The position numbers were made by a program, and so were the translations under genes. Below the pieces are notes generated by a model. That model was not told the origin of the DNA. It saw only the letters and a program-made list of their open reading frames with translations, and ran no database searches. Shown here in pieces: positions 41,061 through 51,507 of a stretch of DNA of 64,000 bases (its first letter is position 1; every line of letters starts with the position of its first letter). This DNA is from Mesorhizobium sp. WSM2240 (GTDB lineage: Bacteria > Pseudomonadota > Alphaproteobacteria > Rhizobiales > Rhizobiaceae), in assembly GCF_040438645.1 (NCBI RefSeq), contig NZ_CP159253.1:2480001-2544000 (forward strand), given 5' to 3'.

Positions 41061-41092
41061 AAAAGGGCGGGAGAGTATCCCGCCCCTTTTTT
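41061..41092 (-). terminator. Intrinsic terminator of the NCS1 permease gene
   Basis: Arms AAGGGCGGGA and TCCCGCCCCTT with T-runs on both strands, so it can work in either direction. On the minus strand it ends the permease transcript 12 bases after its stop. Confidence 0.8.
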
Positions 41093-41103
41093 GGACCGGC
41101 CGC

Positions 41104-42570
41104 TCAGGCGGGCTTCGCCACCGGGCGCACATCGGCCACCCGCAAGCCGTAGTAGATGACGCCGGCGATCGCCACGCCGAAGAACCAGCCGTAGACGCCC
41201 CACCAGGACGGCAGCCAGTTGGTGAAGTTGGGCAGGATGCTGGAGAACACGATGCCGATGCCGGCGGCGATCAGCGCCTTGACATGCCAGCCGTTCTGGA
41301 AGCGGTACTCGCCATTCTCATGGTAGAGCGCGTCGACGTTCAGCCAGCCTTTGCGGATCAGATAATAGTCGACCATCATCACGCCGAAGATCGGGCCCAT
41401 CGTGGCGCCGATCATGTTGACGAAGCGGGCCGCGCCGCCTTCCCAGGGGGCGAAAGGGTAGAGCGCGAGCGCAATCAGCGCTGCAATGTAGCCGCCCTTC
41501 TTAAAGTCGATGTGCTTCGGGAACACGTTGGCGAAATCGAAGGCGGGGGAGACGAAGTTCGCCACGACGTTGATGCCGAGGGTCGCCACCGCGAAGGTCA
41601 GCGCCGCCAGCAGCGCCAGGAACCAGCTGTCGAACTTGGCCGAGATCTGGTCGGGATGCAGCAGCACTTCGCCATAAACCTGGAAGGCCGCGATGGTGGT
41701 GATGCCGGCGACCAGGGAGAACAGGATCAGGTTGACCGGCAGGCCCCAGATGTTGCCGATCTTGAGCGAGCGCTCGTCCGGCGAATAGCGCGAGAAGTCG
41801 CAGAAATTCAGATAGAGCGCGGCAAAGTAAGTGACCCAGATAGCCGCCACCGCCATCAGCGCACCGAACGAGCCCGGCAGGCCGGGAACGCCCGCATCCT
41901 TGGTTTTTTCAAGCAGCACGTCCATCGGGATGTTCGCCGTCAGCGAGACGCCGCCCGCCTTGATGACCAGATAGACCGCCAGGATGAGCATCATCACCCA
42001 CACCGCCGGACCGGCCCAGTCCTGGAATTTTCTGACCGTCTCCATGCCGCGCTGGATGATGAGCAGCTGCAGCGCCCAGATGACGACGTAGCAGATCACC
42101 TCGAGCGTCGAATGGCCGAGCAGATGGCTCGATTGGTGGAATTGCAGCATGCCCTCGTTGCGGATCAACAGCGCCACGATCGCGCCGGAAGCCGCGGCGG
42201 TCTGCGCCCCGTACCAGAAGCAGGCGACGATGGCGCGCACCATTGCCGGGAAGTTCGCGCCCCAGATGCCGAACGAGGCGCGCGCCAGCACCGGAAACGG
42301 CACTCCGGTGCGGACGCCGGCGATCCCCACCATGTTCATCAGGACATAGATGATCAGCGAGCCCGCGCCGATCGCTATGATAAAGTTGAAGAAGCTGCCG
42401 CAGAACAGGAACAGGCTGGCCGCCAGATAGTAGCCCCACAGGCTGTGCACGTCCGAGGTCCAGACGTTGAAGATGCTGAACGGTCCCCAGTTGCGCTCCT
42501 TCGCGGGCGCAAGATCTTCGTTGTACAGCGCTGGAGATGCGTTCGGAATTGATGCGTTCGGTACTGTCAT
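41104..42570 (-). CDS. NCS1-family nucleobase/hydantoin permease
   Basis: 488 residues with about 12 membrane helices. Family landmarks: RNWGPFSIFNVWTSDVHSLWGYYLAASLF (first helix and substrate region), GVPFPVLARASFGIWGANFPAMVRAIVACFWYGAQTA, and FDDWAGPAVW-like KFQDWAGPAVWVMM. NCS1 proteins import uracil, allantoin, hydantoins, cytosine or purines with H+ or Na+. No catabolic genes sit nearby, so the substrate is open. Purine/pyrimidine salvage is the plausible role. Confidence 0.9.
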   Translation of the reverse strand: MTVPNASIPNASPALYNEDLAPAKERNWGPFSIFNVWTSDVHSLWGYYLAASLFLFCGSFFNFIIAIGAGSLIIYVLMNMVGIAGVRTGVPFPVLARASFGIWGANFPAMVRAIVACFWYGAQTAAASGAIVALLIRNEGMLQFHQSSHLLGHSTLEVICYVVIWALQLLIIQRGMETVRKFQDWAGPAVWVMMLILAVYLVIKAGGVSLTANIPMDVLLEKTKDAGVPGLPGSFGALMAVAAIWVTYFAALYLNFCDFSRYSPDERSLKIGNIWGLPVNLILFSLVAGITTIAAFQVYGEVLLHPDQISAKFDSWFLALLAALTFAVATLGINVVANFVSPAFDFANVFPKHIDFKKGGYIAALIALALYPFAPWEGGAARFVNMIGATMGPIFGVMMVDYYLIRKGWLNVDALYHENGEYRFQNGWHVKALIAAGIGIVFSSILPNFTNWLPSWWGVYGWFFGVAIAGVIYYGLRVADVRPVAKPA

Positions 42571-42939
42571 GTGATGTCCCCTCTACGAAGCCTGGCTCGC
42601 CCTTGCCGGCCTTTGCAAAGCCTGCGATTTGGCGCGGGAAGCTGTCAACAAAGCCGGCGAGGGGAGCGGGAAGCGATTGTCTGCCGGCGAGAGCCGTTCA
42701 GCTTCCGCAGCGGAATGCGCCTCGCACCGCCATATGATTTTCCGTTTGGAATCAATGACGCTTCGCGGGCCCTGACAGAATCATTCCCGCTGTCTTCATT
42801 CGAAAATGTGGAAGACTTTCAATTTAAATTTTGCAATCGCGTTCCGGAATTCGTTCGCTTGTCGCGGCTGAAACGGCTTTGTGCAGGAGCTACGCCGAAC
42901 CGCCGCCGAAGTGAGTCTTCGGCCTGGCATCGCTGACTG
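42571..42939. other. 369-base intergenic region
   Basis: Separates the leftward permease (start at 42570) from the end of the leftward VOC gene. The permease promoter must lie here; an AT-rich patch around 42800-42835 (TTTCAATTTAAATTTTGC) is the most likely area. No gene, terminator hairpin or repeat is convincing. Confidence 0.4.
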
Positions 42940-43335
42940 TCACCCCGGCCGGCGTTCGACCAGGCCAATCATGTTGCCCGCGGGGTCTTTCAGGAAGGCC
43001 ATCCACTCGTTTTCGCCGGCCGCGCCGAATTGCCCGAGACGGTCGATATGGACGAGCGAAGGCAGCGCCGTGAAGGCGGCGCCGGCGGCGGACGCCTCTT
43101 CGCAGAATGCGTCGAGACCAGGCATGTCGAGATAGACGGTCGCCTGCGGCGTTCCGCCGGAAAACAACAGCCGCACATCGCCGACCAGGATGAAGGCTAT
43201 GCCGGGCGGCTCGAAGATAGCGTGGATCTCCAGCCCGAGAATGTCGCGCCAGAAGGCGAGGGTGGCGTCGAGGTCGCGGCCGGCGGCAAGCGCGACCTGC
43301 CGGAAGGCGGTCGGGCGCATGGCCGGGGGCAGCAT
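42940..43335 (-). CDS. VOC-superfamily (glyoxalase-like) protein
   Basis: 131 residues with two beta-alpha-beta-beta-beta modules: RQVALAAGRDLDATLAFWRDILGLEIHAIFEPPGIAFILVGDVRLLF and a second ending EWMAFLKDPAGNMIGLVERRPG. The first metal-ligand His is replaced by Gln (RQVALA), though a Glu in LVE remains, so metal chemistry is uncertain. Members include glyoxalase I, fosfomycin-resistance proteins and dioxygenases; none can be chosen here. It begins 4 bases after the ErpA stop on the same strand, so co-transcribed. Confidence 0.82.
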   Translation of the reverse strand: MLPPAMRPTAFRQVALAAGRDLDATLAFWRDILGLEIHAIFEPPGIAFILVGDVRLLFSGGTPQATVYLDMPGLDAFCEEASAAGAAFTALPSLVHIDRLGQFGAAGENEWMAFLKDPAGNMIGLVERRPG

Positions 43336-43339
43336 TGGG

Positions 43340-43699
43340 CTATACGGAAAAGCTCGTGCCGCAGCCGCAGGAGGCGACCGCGTTCGGATTCCTGATCTGG
43401 AATGACTGGCCCATCAGGTCGTCGACGAAATCGATCACCGAGCCGCCCATATAGACCAGCGACAGATCGTCGATCAGCACGGTCGCGCCGTCGCGCTCGA
43501 TGGCGACGTCGTCGTCATTGCGGCTTTCGACCAGGTCGAATTTGTAGGAGAAGCCCGAGCAGCCGCCACCCTCGACCGAGACGCGCAGCGCGATCTTGCC
43601 CGGTTCGTTCGCGACGATCCTGGCGATCCGCTTTGCGGCGGCCTCGGAGAGATCCACACCCTTCATGGCAGTTTTGGCATCAGCGCCCATCGGCGTCAC
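43340..43699 (-). CDS. erpA: Iron-sulfur insertion protein, ErpA/IscA type
   Basis: 119 residues. The three invariant cysteines are present: Cys47 in EGGGCSGFSYKFD and Cys111/Cys113 in the terminal SCGCGTSFSV. A-type carriers pass Fe-S clusters to apoproteins in the cytoplasm. In alphaproteobacteria this gene is commonly divergent from dgt, as here: 66 bases lie between the two starts, which would hold both promoters. ErpA rather than IscA or SufA is chosen by this neighbourhood. Confidence 0.88.
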   Translation of the reverse strand: MTPMGADAKTAMKGVDLSEAAAKRIARIVANEPGKIALRVSVEGGGCSGFSYKFDLVESRNDDDVAIERDGATVLIDDLSLVYMGGSVIDFVDDLMGQSFQIRNPNAVASCGCGTSFSV

Positions 43700-43765
43700 C
43701 TTGCTTTCGCGTCCTCACCATAGGTATGAAGCGGCAAGAGGCAAGTCAACGGGCGGCATCGGACC

Positions 43766-44980
43766 ATGGCGAACGAGCTTGGCGACATCGGCTTCGGCTA
43801 CCGCCCGCGCGCGCCCTATGCCTGCGACCCGGCGCGGTCGCGCGGCCGCTTTGCCCCGGAAGTGGAAAGCCCGACCCGCACGCCGTTCCAGCGCGACCGG
43901 GACCGCATTATCCATTCGACCGCCTTTCGCCGCCTGAAGCACAAGACGCAGGTGTTCGTGGCGCATGAAAGCGATCACTACCGCACCCGGCTCACCCACA
44001 CGATCGAGGTCGCGCAGATCGCTCGCGCTCTGGCGCGGGCGCTGCGCTGCGACGAGGATCTGGCCGAGGCGGTGGCGCTGGTCCACGATTTCGGTCACAC
44101 GCCCTTCGGCCACACCGGCGAGGACGCGCTCAACGAAAAAATGGCGAACTGGGGCGGCTTCGACCATAACGCCCAGTCTCTGCGCGTGGTGACGAAGCTG
44201 GAGCGCCGTTACGCCGAGTTCGACGGGCTGAACCTGACCTGGGAGACGCTGGAAGGCCTGGTCAAGCACAATGGCCCGCTGATCGACGCGAAGGGAAAGG
44301 GCCTGAAAGGCCCTGTGCCGCAGGCGATCCTTGACTATTCCGAGTTGCACGACCTCGAACTCGACCGCTTCGCCGGCCTCGAGGCGCAGTGCGCCGCGAT
44401 CGCCGACGACATCGCCTACAACACCCATGATATCGACGACGGCTTGCGCGCCGGGCTGCTGACGCTCGACATGCTGGAGGAGGTGTCATTGCCGGCCGGC
44501 ATCCTGCAAGGCGTGCGGGAGCGCTACCCTGCGCTCGACCCGGTCAGAACCGGCCACGAACTGATGCGCCGCCAGATCACGATCATGGTCGAGGACGTGA
44601 TCTCGACCGCCGGCGCCAGGCTGGCGGAACTGAAGCCGCAAAGCCCCGACGAGGTCCGCGGCGCGGGGAGAACGATCGTCACCTTCTCTGCCGACATGAT
44701 CCCCGCGGAAAAGGAGCTGAAGGCGTTCCTCTACAAGAACATGTACCGCCACGACGAGGTTCTGCGGGTGCGCGAGGACGCCGACCTGATCGTGCGCCAG
44801 CTCTTCGACGCCTATTTCGCCGATCCGCGCGCCATGCCGGAGGGCTGGCGCGAAGGGCTGGACCGGGCCAGCGACAGGGTCAAGGCGCGCCATGTCGCGG
44901 ATTTCCTGGCCGGCATGACCGACACCTACGCCCTCAAGGAACACCGGCGGCTGTTTGACCACACGCCGGATTTAAGCTAG
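43766..44980 (+). CDS. dgt: Deoxyguanosinetriphosphate triphosphohydrolase-like protein
   Basis: 404 residues with a complete HD metal site: [17 protein letters not shown], the HD pair in [18 protein letters not shown], and [19 protein letters not shown] downstream. [24 protein letters not shown] is the family's N-terminal signature. The enzyme splits dNTPs to deoxynucleoside and triphosphate, controlling the pool. It stands upstream of argS (61-base gap), the common rhizobial order, and may share its transcript. Confidence 0.93.
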   Translation: MANELGDIGFGYRPRAPYACDPARSRGRFAPEVESPTRTPFQRDRDRIIHSTAFRRLKHKTQVFVAHESDHYRTRLTHTIEVAQIARALARALRCDEDLAEAVALVHDFGHTPFGHTGEDALNEKMANWGGFDHNAQSLRVVTKLERRYAEFDGLNLTWETLEGLVKHNGPLIDAKGKGLKGPVPQAILDYSELHDLELDRFAGLEAQCAAIADDIAYNTHDIDDGLRAGLLTLDMLEEVSLPAGILQGVRERYPALDPVRTGHELMRRQITIMVEDVISTAGARLAELKPQSPDEVRGAGRTIVTFSADMIPAEKELKAFLYKNMYRHDEVLRVREDADLIVRQLFDAYFADPRAMPEGWREGLDRASDRVKARHVADFLAGMTDTYALKEHRRLFDHTPDLS

Positions 44981-45041
44981 GGCCGAGCAGGTTTTCGGCG
45001 CGCGCCTCGGCCGCGCCTTCAATTTTCCAGAGTTAGTACCA

Positions 45042-46799
45042 ATGAACATCTTCGCCGATTTCAATGATCGGATCATCAAAGCCGTTGAAGCGCTTGATCT
45101 AAAAGACAAAGAAGGCGGAAACGCCGATCTTTCCAGGATCACGGTCGAGCCGCCTCGCGATGCCACCCATGGCGATCTGGCGACAAACGCCGCGATGGTG
45201 TTGGCCAAGCCGACCGGCCAGAATCCGCGCGCGCTCGCCGAAAAGATCGCCGAGGCGCTGCGGGCTGATGCCGACATATCCGCTGTCGAGGTCGCCGGAC
45301 CGGGCTTCGTCAACCTTAGGCTCAACGACCGCTACTGGCAGGCGCATTTAGCGACGCTGCTTGCCAGCGGCGCCGAGTACGGCCGCTCGAGCCTGGGCAA
45401 GGGCAAGAAGGTCAATGTCGAATATGTCTCGGCCAATCCGACGGGCCCGATGCATGTCGGGCACTGCCGCGGCGCCGTCGTAGGCGACGCGCTGGCCAAC
45501 CTCCTTTCCTTCGCCGGCTTCGGCGTCACCAAGGAATATTACATCAACGACGCCGGCGCACAGATCGATGTGTTGGCCCGCTCGGCCATGCTGCGCTATC
45601 GCGAAGCGCTCGGAGATGAAATCGGCGAGATCCCTGCCGGCCTTTACCCCGGCGACTATCTCGTACCCGTTGGCCATGCGCTTGCCGCCGAGTTCGGCCG
45701 CAGCCTGCTGCAGAAGCCGGACGACGAGGCGCTGGCGCTGGTCAAGGACCGCACAGTCGACGCGATGATGGCGATGATCCGCGAGGATCTGGCGCTGCTC
45801 AACATCCATCACGAGGTGTTCTTCTCGGAGCGCACGCTGCACGCCAATGACGCACAGGCGATCCGCGCTGCCATCACCGATCTGACGCTCAAGGGCCACA
45901 TCTACAAGGGCACTCTGCCGCCGCCCAAGGGCGAAAAGCCGGACGATTGGGAAGACCGCGAGCAAACGCTGTTCCGCTCGACGGCGGTCGGCGACGATAT
46001 GGACCGGCCGCTCGTCAAGTCGGATGGGCAGTTCACCTACTTCGCCGCCGACGTCGGCTATCTCAAGGATAAGTTCGCGCGCGGTTTCGACGAGACGATC
46101 TTCATTCTCGGGGCCGATCATGGCGGCTACGTCAAGCGCATGGAGGCTCTGGCCAAGGCAATCGCGGGCGACAGGCTGAAGATGACGGTGCTGCTCTGTC
46201 AGTTGGTCAGGCTCTACCGCAACGGCGAGCCAGTGCGCATGTCTAAGCGTTCCGGCGAGTTCATCACGCTGCGGGAAGTGGTGGAGGAGGTCGGGCGCGA
46301 CCCGATCCGCTTCATGATGCTCTATCGCAAGAATGACGCGCCGCTGGATTTCGACTTCGCCAAGGTCACCGAGCAGTCGAACGACAATCCGGTGTTCTAC
46401 GTGCAGTACGCTTCGGCGCGGTGCCATTCCGTCTTTCGCCAGGCCCGAGAGCAACTCGGCGAGGCGGCGTTCGATCGCCAGTCGCTGAGCAAGGAAGTTT
46501 CCTTGCTGACCGACAAAAGCGAGATTGCGCTGATCCGGAAGCTCGCCGAATATCCGCGCCTCATCGAGTCCGCAGCGCTGGCGCACGAGCCGCACCGGCT
46601 GGCATTCTATCTCTATGATCTGGCGAGCAGTTTTCACGGCCACTGGAACCGCGGCACCGAAAATTCTGACTTACGATTTGTTAAGGTTACCGATCGACAA
46701 TTGACCTATGCCAGACTCGGGCTGGTGCAGGCCGTAGCGGATGTTTTGACGTCCGGCCTGGCGCTGATCGGGGCGGAAGCGCCCACCGAAATGCGCTAG
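45042..46799 (+). CDS. argS: Arginyl-tRNA synthetase
   Basis: 585 residues, class [20 protein letters not shown] carries the HIGH motif near residue 137, and [14 protein letters not shown] is the degenerate KMSKS loop near residue 398. The N-terminal Add-1 domain (residues 1-110) recognises tRNA-Arg and the C-terminal helical domain ([32 protein letters not shown]) reads the anticodon. Length is typical. It is followed by the SPOR gene after 103 bases. Confidence 0.97.
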   Translation: MNIFADFNDRIIKAVEALDLKDKEGGNADLSRITVEPPRDATHGDLATNAAMVLAKPTGQNPRALAEKIAEALRADADISAVEVAGPGFVNLRLNDRYWQAHLATLLASGAEYGRSSLGKGKKVNVEYVSANPTGPMHVGHCRGAVVGDALANLLSFAGFGVTKEYYINDAGAQIDVLARSAMLRYREALGDEIGEIPAGLYPGDYLVPVGHALAAEFGRSLLQKPDDEALALVKDRTVDAMMAMIREDLALLNIHHEVFFSERTLHANDAQAIRAAITDLTLKGHIYKGTLPPPKGEKPDDWEDREQTLFRSTAVGDDMDRPLVKSDGQFTYFAADVGYLKDKFARGFDETIFILGADHGGYVKRMEALAKAIAGDRLKMTVLLCQLVRLYRNGEPVRMSKRSGEFITLREVVEEVGRDPIRFMMLYRKNDAPLDFDFAKVTEQSNDNPVFYVQYASARCHSVFRQAREQLGEAAFDRQSLSKEVSLLTDKSEIALIRKLAEYPRLIESAALAHEPHRLAFYLYDLASSFHGHWNRGTENSDLRFVKVTDRQLTYARLGLVQAVADVLTSGLALIGAEAPTEMR

Positions 46800-46902
46800 T
46801 TTTGCGGGAAAAACCTGTCACCTTTTGCCCACATTGCGCTGGTAAGGGCCAACCTTACGCGACGTTGACAGCGTCCGATTATGTGCGAGTTCGGGACAGA
46901 GA

Positions 46903-49900
46903 ATGGCAGAGAGAAACCATCTGAGAATCGCCGATCACAACGATCTTCCCAATGACGATCCGTTCGCGGAACTGACCAGGATTATGGGCTTCGACCCGCG
47001 TCAGCCGGTGCGACAGCAGCCTGCGCAAGAGCCCGCCGAGGCTATCGCCGGCGAGGACGATTTCGGTATCGATCTCGAGAAGGAATTGATGGGCGAGTTG
47101 GAGGCCGAAGAGGCCGCACCGGTCGCCCAGACTGCTTTCCAGCCCTATGAGGACACGGCCGAGCCGGCAGCTCTGGATGCGGCGGATTCTGCTGAACTGG
47201 ACGAAGCTTCGTTCGAGATTGCCGCGTTCGAGGACGAACTGGCGGCGTCCCTGCAAGAAGAGCCCGCGCTGCTGGAAGCCGACGCGAAAGAGCAGATTGC
47301 GGCAGCCTTCGAGGAAGAGTTCTCGCTCGCCGACGATTTCATGGCGGAGGGCGACGAGGTCCTAGCCGAAGCGGCGCCTGACGAAGCTGAACCCGTCGAA
47401 GCTTTTGATGCTGCCGCCCGCGAGAGATTTGCTGCCCATGCCGAAATGGCGCCGGCGGCCGATCTGCCGGAAGTCGCCGAAGCAGAGGCTTTTCAATCCG
47501 CAGCAGAAGTACAGGCGTTCGAAGTCGCCGCCGATGAGCCGGAACAGGTCGAGGCAAGCGCCGAAGAGCACGATTTCGCTTTTGACGAGGCGCTGGAGGA
47601 AGAGCTGGCGCGCGACGTCGCATCGCCTCTGAACGTCCAACCTGCGGTCCAGGATGAGCCTGCCGACGACGGCGTTTTTGCCACCGATGGCGAGGAGTCG
47701 CTGGGCGACGAAAGCTGGGAGATGGAAGCCGACGCGGAAATTCCTCACGCCGGCGAGCCGATTGCGGTTCAGCCCTCGGCCGAAGAAGCATCCGACGAGC
47801 CGTTTGCCGACGAGTTCGACGCGGCGCTCGCCGAAGTCGACATGGATTTCTCGGCGATGCGGGCCGCAGTCGACGAACATGTCCCCCCTGCCGAAGATAC
47901 CGAGCTCGACCGTGGGCTTCAGTTCCGACTCGATGATGGCGAGGCGGAGACGCTCGCGGAGCCGGAGTTTGAGCCTGCCGGGGAGCAGGATGAACTCAGC
48001 CTCGAGGACGAACTCAACGCGCTTCTTGGCAATTTGCCCGAGCGCAAGGCCGCTATTGCCGAGGTTCCCACCGTCGAGGCTGCCGCAGAAAATCCAGCCG
48101 CCGAAGCTGTTGCTGAAGTTCCTGCCGCCGAGCCTGTCGAGGCCGCCGCGGAGAGCGCTGAAGATTTGCTCGATGATCTGGCGGACGATCTCGATGCCGT
48201 GAACTGGGCGTTCGATGCGGCCGAGCCGGCTGAGACGCAAGCTTCATCTGCCCCGGAAGACGATCTCCCGCTCGACGAGGCGATTTCAGCCGATCTTGCC
48301 GATTTCGGTGACGATCAGGACGAGCAGCCCGCTTACGCTGAAGCCGAGGAAGCAGCCGAGTACGTGGCCGAGGCCAATTATGCTCCCGAAGCCGCGGATG
48401 TCGATGCCGACCTCAATCTCGAATTTGACGACGAAGCGTTCGACGCGGCGATCTCGAACGGCATCGCCGACGAGCCGGTACTGCATGGAGCCGAAAACAG
48501 TGCCGCCCCGGTGTGGCAGGAAGCGGAGCAGCCCGTGGCGCAGGAAAACGACGATCCCTATGCCGCTCTTGCCGCCTTGACCGCTTCGATGCGCCGGGCC
48601 GAACCGACGACTTCCTGGCGGCGCGAAGAGCCCCAGCCATTCGTGGAAGAGCCGGCCGAACATCAGGCTGCCGCCGAGCAGGAGGGCGGCGAGGCTGACT
48701 ACGCCCCCTCCGCTTACGAAGATTTCCCCGACATCGAAACGATCGACGTGCCGGAGCATGCCGTCGCGCTTGCCGACGATCTGGATATTCCGGAACTGGC
48801 CGTCGAAGAGAATGTGCCGCCGCCTGCCGTCTTCGACGACCTCGACGCGGAATTCGCCGGTCTGCTCAGCGACCTGAACGCGCCGGAAAAAACTGCTCAA
48901 GCACCGGCGCCGGCCTATCCCGCCGACGACTATGCGGCGGAGTTCGAACGCGCCTTTGCGCAGCAGGAGCAGCCGAATCCGGTTTCCAGCCATGCCGGCC
49001 CCGCTGCATTCGCCGCGGGCTTGGCGGGCGGAGCAGCCTTTGCCGGCGCGTCGCACGCCGCTTACGGTTCGGCAATTGACTCCGGCCCGCGCGATGCCGA
49101 CTACCTGCCCGGCAGCGAGCCAGTCGCCCAGGATCAGTTCGCCGTGGACGACTACGATCCCGATCTCGACGAAGACATGTCGCTGCCGGAATACGGCGCG
49201 GCGACACGTGAGCATCCGCAAAGGCGCGGCATGCTCGTTGCGGCCATCGTCGGCGGTGTCGCGGTTCTCGGCGGCCTCGGCGCTTTCGCCATGTCTTTCG
49301 GCGAAGGCGGCTCGGGCGCGCCTGCCATCGTCAAGGCCGATGCCGAACCGGTCAAGGTTCGTCCGGAGAATCCCGGCGGCACGACCGTGCCCAATCAGGA
49401 CAAGGCAGTCTACGACCGAGTCACCGGTTCTGGTGACGCCGCGCAGCCCAGGCAGGAAAAGCTCCTGACCAGCGCCGAGGAGCCGATCGACGTACCCGCG
49501 CCCGAGCCGCGCGTGGTCGAGGCGGTCGCTCCCGCCGCAGCGGCTGATACGGCCGATACGGAGGCTCCCGCCACCCGGTCTGATGCGATCGCGGATACCC
49601 TTGCAGGCGTCGACCTTCCGCAGTCCGCTCCCGCGGGCGCTCTGCCGCAGTCTAAATCCTCGGATCTGCCGGGAGTGACGCCTCCGGCAAAGTCTGAGGA
49701 CCGCATCGCGCAGGTTCTACAGGAGTCGGGTGTCGACGACGGCGTAGAAGTCGCGGCCGTCGCCCCGCGCAAGGTTCGCACGATGATCGTCAAGGCCGAC
49801 GGCACGCTGGTTCCGCGCGAAGATCCGGAGCCGGTTGCTGAAGCTCCGGCGCCCGCTGCCAAGTCCGCCAATGCGAACGCCGCAGAATCTGCGCCGGAAG

Positions 49901-50373
49901 CAACCGGCACTGTCCCGCCTGCCGCGGCGACGCCGAATGCCGCAGCCGCGCCCTCGGCAGACGCTCCGCAAGCACCAGCGAAAGCAGCGCCTGTTGTCGA
50001 AGCAGCCGCGTCGGCAACGCCCAACTCCGTGCCGCTCGCCCCGGCGCGGCCTTCGGATCAGCCAGTCGACATCGTCGGCGAAGTCAAGGCCAACCAGGTC
50101 GCCGCGCTTGATCCTGCCTCCAGCGCCAACGGTGCGTGGTCGATGCAGATTGCCTCGCAGCCGAGCGAAGCCGCCGCGCAGTCGTCTTATCAGGATCTCC
50201 TGCGCCGTTACGGCGGCGTGCTCGAGGGTCGCCAGGTTAACATCGTCAAGGCCGAGATCGCGGGGAAGGGCACCTTCTGGCGCGTGCGGGTTCTTGCCGG
50301 CAGCCGCAGCGACGCCATCAAGCTTTGCGAAAGCTACAAATCCGCGGGCGGCAACTGCTTCGTCTCGAAGTAA
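46903..50373 (+). CDS. Giant SPOR-domain membrane protein
   Basis: 1156 residues. About 770 N-terminal residues are highly acidic, Ala/Glu/Asp-rich and probably disordered in the cytoplasm (opening AERNHLRIADHNDLPNDDPFAEL). One membrane helix, GMLVAAIVGGVAVLGGLGAFAM, lies near residue 777. A periplasmic Pro/Ala linker of about 280 residues leads to a C-terminal SPOR domain (WSMQIASQPSEAAAQSSYQDL ... FWRVRVLAGSRSDAIKLCESYKSAGGNCFVSK). SPOR domains bind denuded glycan at division sites. The argS/SPOR/nagZ order is conserved in rhizobia. Repetitive acidic codons suggest rapid length change. Confidence 0.88.
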   Translation: MAERNHLRIADHNDLPNDDPFAELTRIMGFDPRQPVRQQPAQEPAEAIAGEDDFGIDLEKELMGELEAEEAAPVAQTAFQPYEDTAEPAALDAADSAELDEASFEIAAFEDELAASLQEEPALLEADAKEQIAAAFEEEFSLADDFMAEGDEVLAEAAPDEAEPVEAFDAAARERFAAHAEMAPAADLPEVAEAEAFQSAAEVQAFEVAADEPEQVEASAEEHDFAFDEALEEELARDVASPLNVQPAVQDEPADDGVFATDGEESLGDESWEMEADAEIPHAGEPIAVQPSAEEASDEPFADEFDAALAEVDMDFSAMRAAVDEHVPPAEDTELDRGLQFRLDDGEAETLAEPEFEPAGEQDELSLEDELNALLGNLPERKAAIAEVPTVEAAAENPAAEAVAEVPAAEPVEAAAESAEDLLDDLADDLDAVNWAFDAAEPAETQASSAPEDDLPLDEAISADLADFGDDQDEQPAYAEAEEAAEYVAEANYAPEAADVDADLNLEFDDEAFDAAISNGIADEPVLHGAENSAAPVWQEAEQPVAQENDDPYAALAALTASMRRAEPTTSWRREEPQPFVEEPAEHQAAAEQEGGEADYAPSAYEDFPDIETIDVPEHAVALADDLDIPELAVEENVPPPAVFDDLDAEFAGLLSDLNAPEKTAQAPAPAYPADDYAAEFERAFAQQEQPNPVSSHAGPAAFAAGLAGGAAFAGASHAAYGSAIDSGPRDADYLPGSEPVAQDQFAVDDYDPDLDEDMSLPEYGAATREHPQRRGMLVAAIVGGVAVLGGLGAFAMSFGEGGSGAPAIVKADAEPVKVRPENPGGTTVPNQDKAVYDRVTGSGDAAQPRQEKLLTSAEEPIDVPAPEPRVVEAVAPAAAADTADTEAPATRSDAIADTLAGVDLPQSAPAGALPQSKSSDLPGVTPPAKSEDRIAQVLQESGVDDGVEVAAVAPRKVRTMIVKADGTLVPREDPEPVAEAPAPAAKSANANAAESAPEATGTVPPAAATPNAAAAPSADAPQAPAKAAPVVEAAASATPNSVPLAPARPSDQPVDIVGEVKANQVAALDPASSANGAWSMQIASQPSEAAAQSSYQDLLRRYGGVLEGRQVNIVKAEIAGKGTFWRVRVLAGSRSDAIKLCESYKSAGGNCFVSK

Positions 50374-50398
50374 GCCGCCCCGCAGCGACATCGACGAG

Positions 50399-50433
50399 CC
50401 GGCGCGGCATCTCTGCCGCGCCGGTTTTGTTTT
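50399..50433 (+). terminator. Intrinsic terminator after the SPOR gene
   Basis: An 11-bp GC-only stem (CCGGCGCGGCA / TGCCGCGCCGG) with a TCTC loop, followed by TTTTGTTTT. Very strong; nagZ therefore needs its own promoter in the 33 bases that follow or reads through. Confidence 0.88.
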
Positions 50434-50466
50434 AAACCCGCGCCATGACGCGCTAGTCTCGATGCC

Positions 50467-51486
50467 ATGACCGAATCAAAATCCATGATCCTTGGCTGCG
50501 CCGGGAAATCGCTCACCCGCGAGGAAATCCGGTTCTATCGCGGCGAATGCCCGTGGGGCTTCATCCTGTTTGCGCGCAACATCAGCGAGGCGGAGCAAAT
50601 CCGTGACCTGGTGGACGAAATGCGCGATTGCGTCGGCCGCCCCGGCGCCCCGGTGTTCATCGACCAGGAGGGCGGGCGGGTGCAGAGGCTGCGCCCGCCA
50701 TTGGCGCCCAACTATCCCGCAGGCGCTGCGATCGGCGCGCTGTGGCGCGACGATCACGACGCCGGCGAGCGCGCGGCATGGCTGCTTGCCCGCCTGCACG
50801 CCTTTGACCTCCTGAAATTCGGCATAACAGTGGATTGCCTGCCGGTCCTCGACGTGCCGATCGAGGGCGCCAGCGATGTCATCGGCGCGCGCGCCTATGG
50901 CAAGGAACCGAAAAGCGTCGGCGTGCTCGGCAAGGCGTCCGCCGAGGGCCTGATGGCGGGCGGGGTGCTGCCTGTCATGAAGCACATCCCCGGCCACGGG
51001 CGCGCATTCGCCGACACGCATTTCGAACTGCCGACGGTCGATGCCTCACTGAGCGACCTGCAGCGGCACGATTTCGCCCCGTTCAGGGAGCTTAGCCATC
51101 TGCCGATGGCGATGACCGCCCACGTCGTTTACGCCGCGGTCGATCCGGACAACCCGGCCACGACTTCCGGCAGGGTCGTCGACGAGATCATCCGCCGTGA
51201 GATCGGTTTTGACGGGCTGCTCATTAGCGACGACACCTCGATGAAGGCGCTTTCTGGGGATTTCCCGTCGAAAGCAGCCGCGATCGTTGCGGCCGGCGTC
51301 GATATCGTCCTTCACTGCAACGGGGTGATGGAGGAAATGACGGGGATCGCCTCGCGCACCACAGGGCTTGAGGGCAAGGCGCTGGAACGGGCCGAGCGGG
51401 CGCTTAACTACATTCAGGAACGCGACCAGGCCGATGAGGCAGAGATCCGCGCCGAATTCGCGACTTACTTCGAGGCTGTGGCGTAA
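50467..51486 (+). CDS. nagZ: Beta-N-acetylhexosaminidase, NagZ type
   Basis: 339 residues, GH3. VFIDQEGGRVQRLRPP, the active-site loop KHIPGHGRAFADTHFELP with the catalytic His-Asp dyad, and GFDGLLISDDTSMKAL with the nucleophile Asp are all present. It removes GlcNAc from anhydromuropeptides in the cytoplasm during peptidoglycan recycling, and in species with AmpC supplies the inducer. No signal peptide. It starts 33 bases after a strong terminator and precedes scpA by 21 bases. Confidence 0.94.
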   Translation: MTESKSMILGCAGKSLTREEIRFYRGECPWGFILFARNISEAEQIRDLVDEMRDCVGRPGAPVFIDQEGGRVQRLRPPLAPNYPAGAAIGALWRDDHDAGERAAWLLARLHAFDLLKFGITVDCLPVLDVPIEGASDVIGARAYGKEPKSVGVLGKASAEGLMAGGVLPVMKHIPGHGRAFADTHFELPTVDASLSDLQRHDFAPFRELSHLPMAMTAHVVYAAVDPDNPATTSGRVVDEIIRREIGFDGLLISDDTSMKALSGDFPSKAAAIVAAGVDIVLHCNGVMEEMTGIASRTTGLEGKALERAERALNYIQERDQADEAEIRAEFATYFEAVA

Positions 51487-51507
51487 ACCAAGGGAAGCAG
51501 GCAGCAA

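Noticed and set aside
41047..42552. 501-residue plus-strand reading frame
   Set aside because: Exact antisense of the NCS1 permease; Asp/Arg/His-rich and without domain patterns.
45348..46643. 431-residue minus-strand reading frame
   Set aside because: Antisense of argS without any domain signature.
48000..49000. Possible tandem repeats in the SPOR gene
   Set aside because: GCC-GAA-rich text is low complexity without a fixed period that I could confirm by eye.
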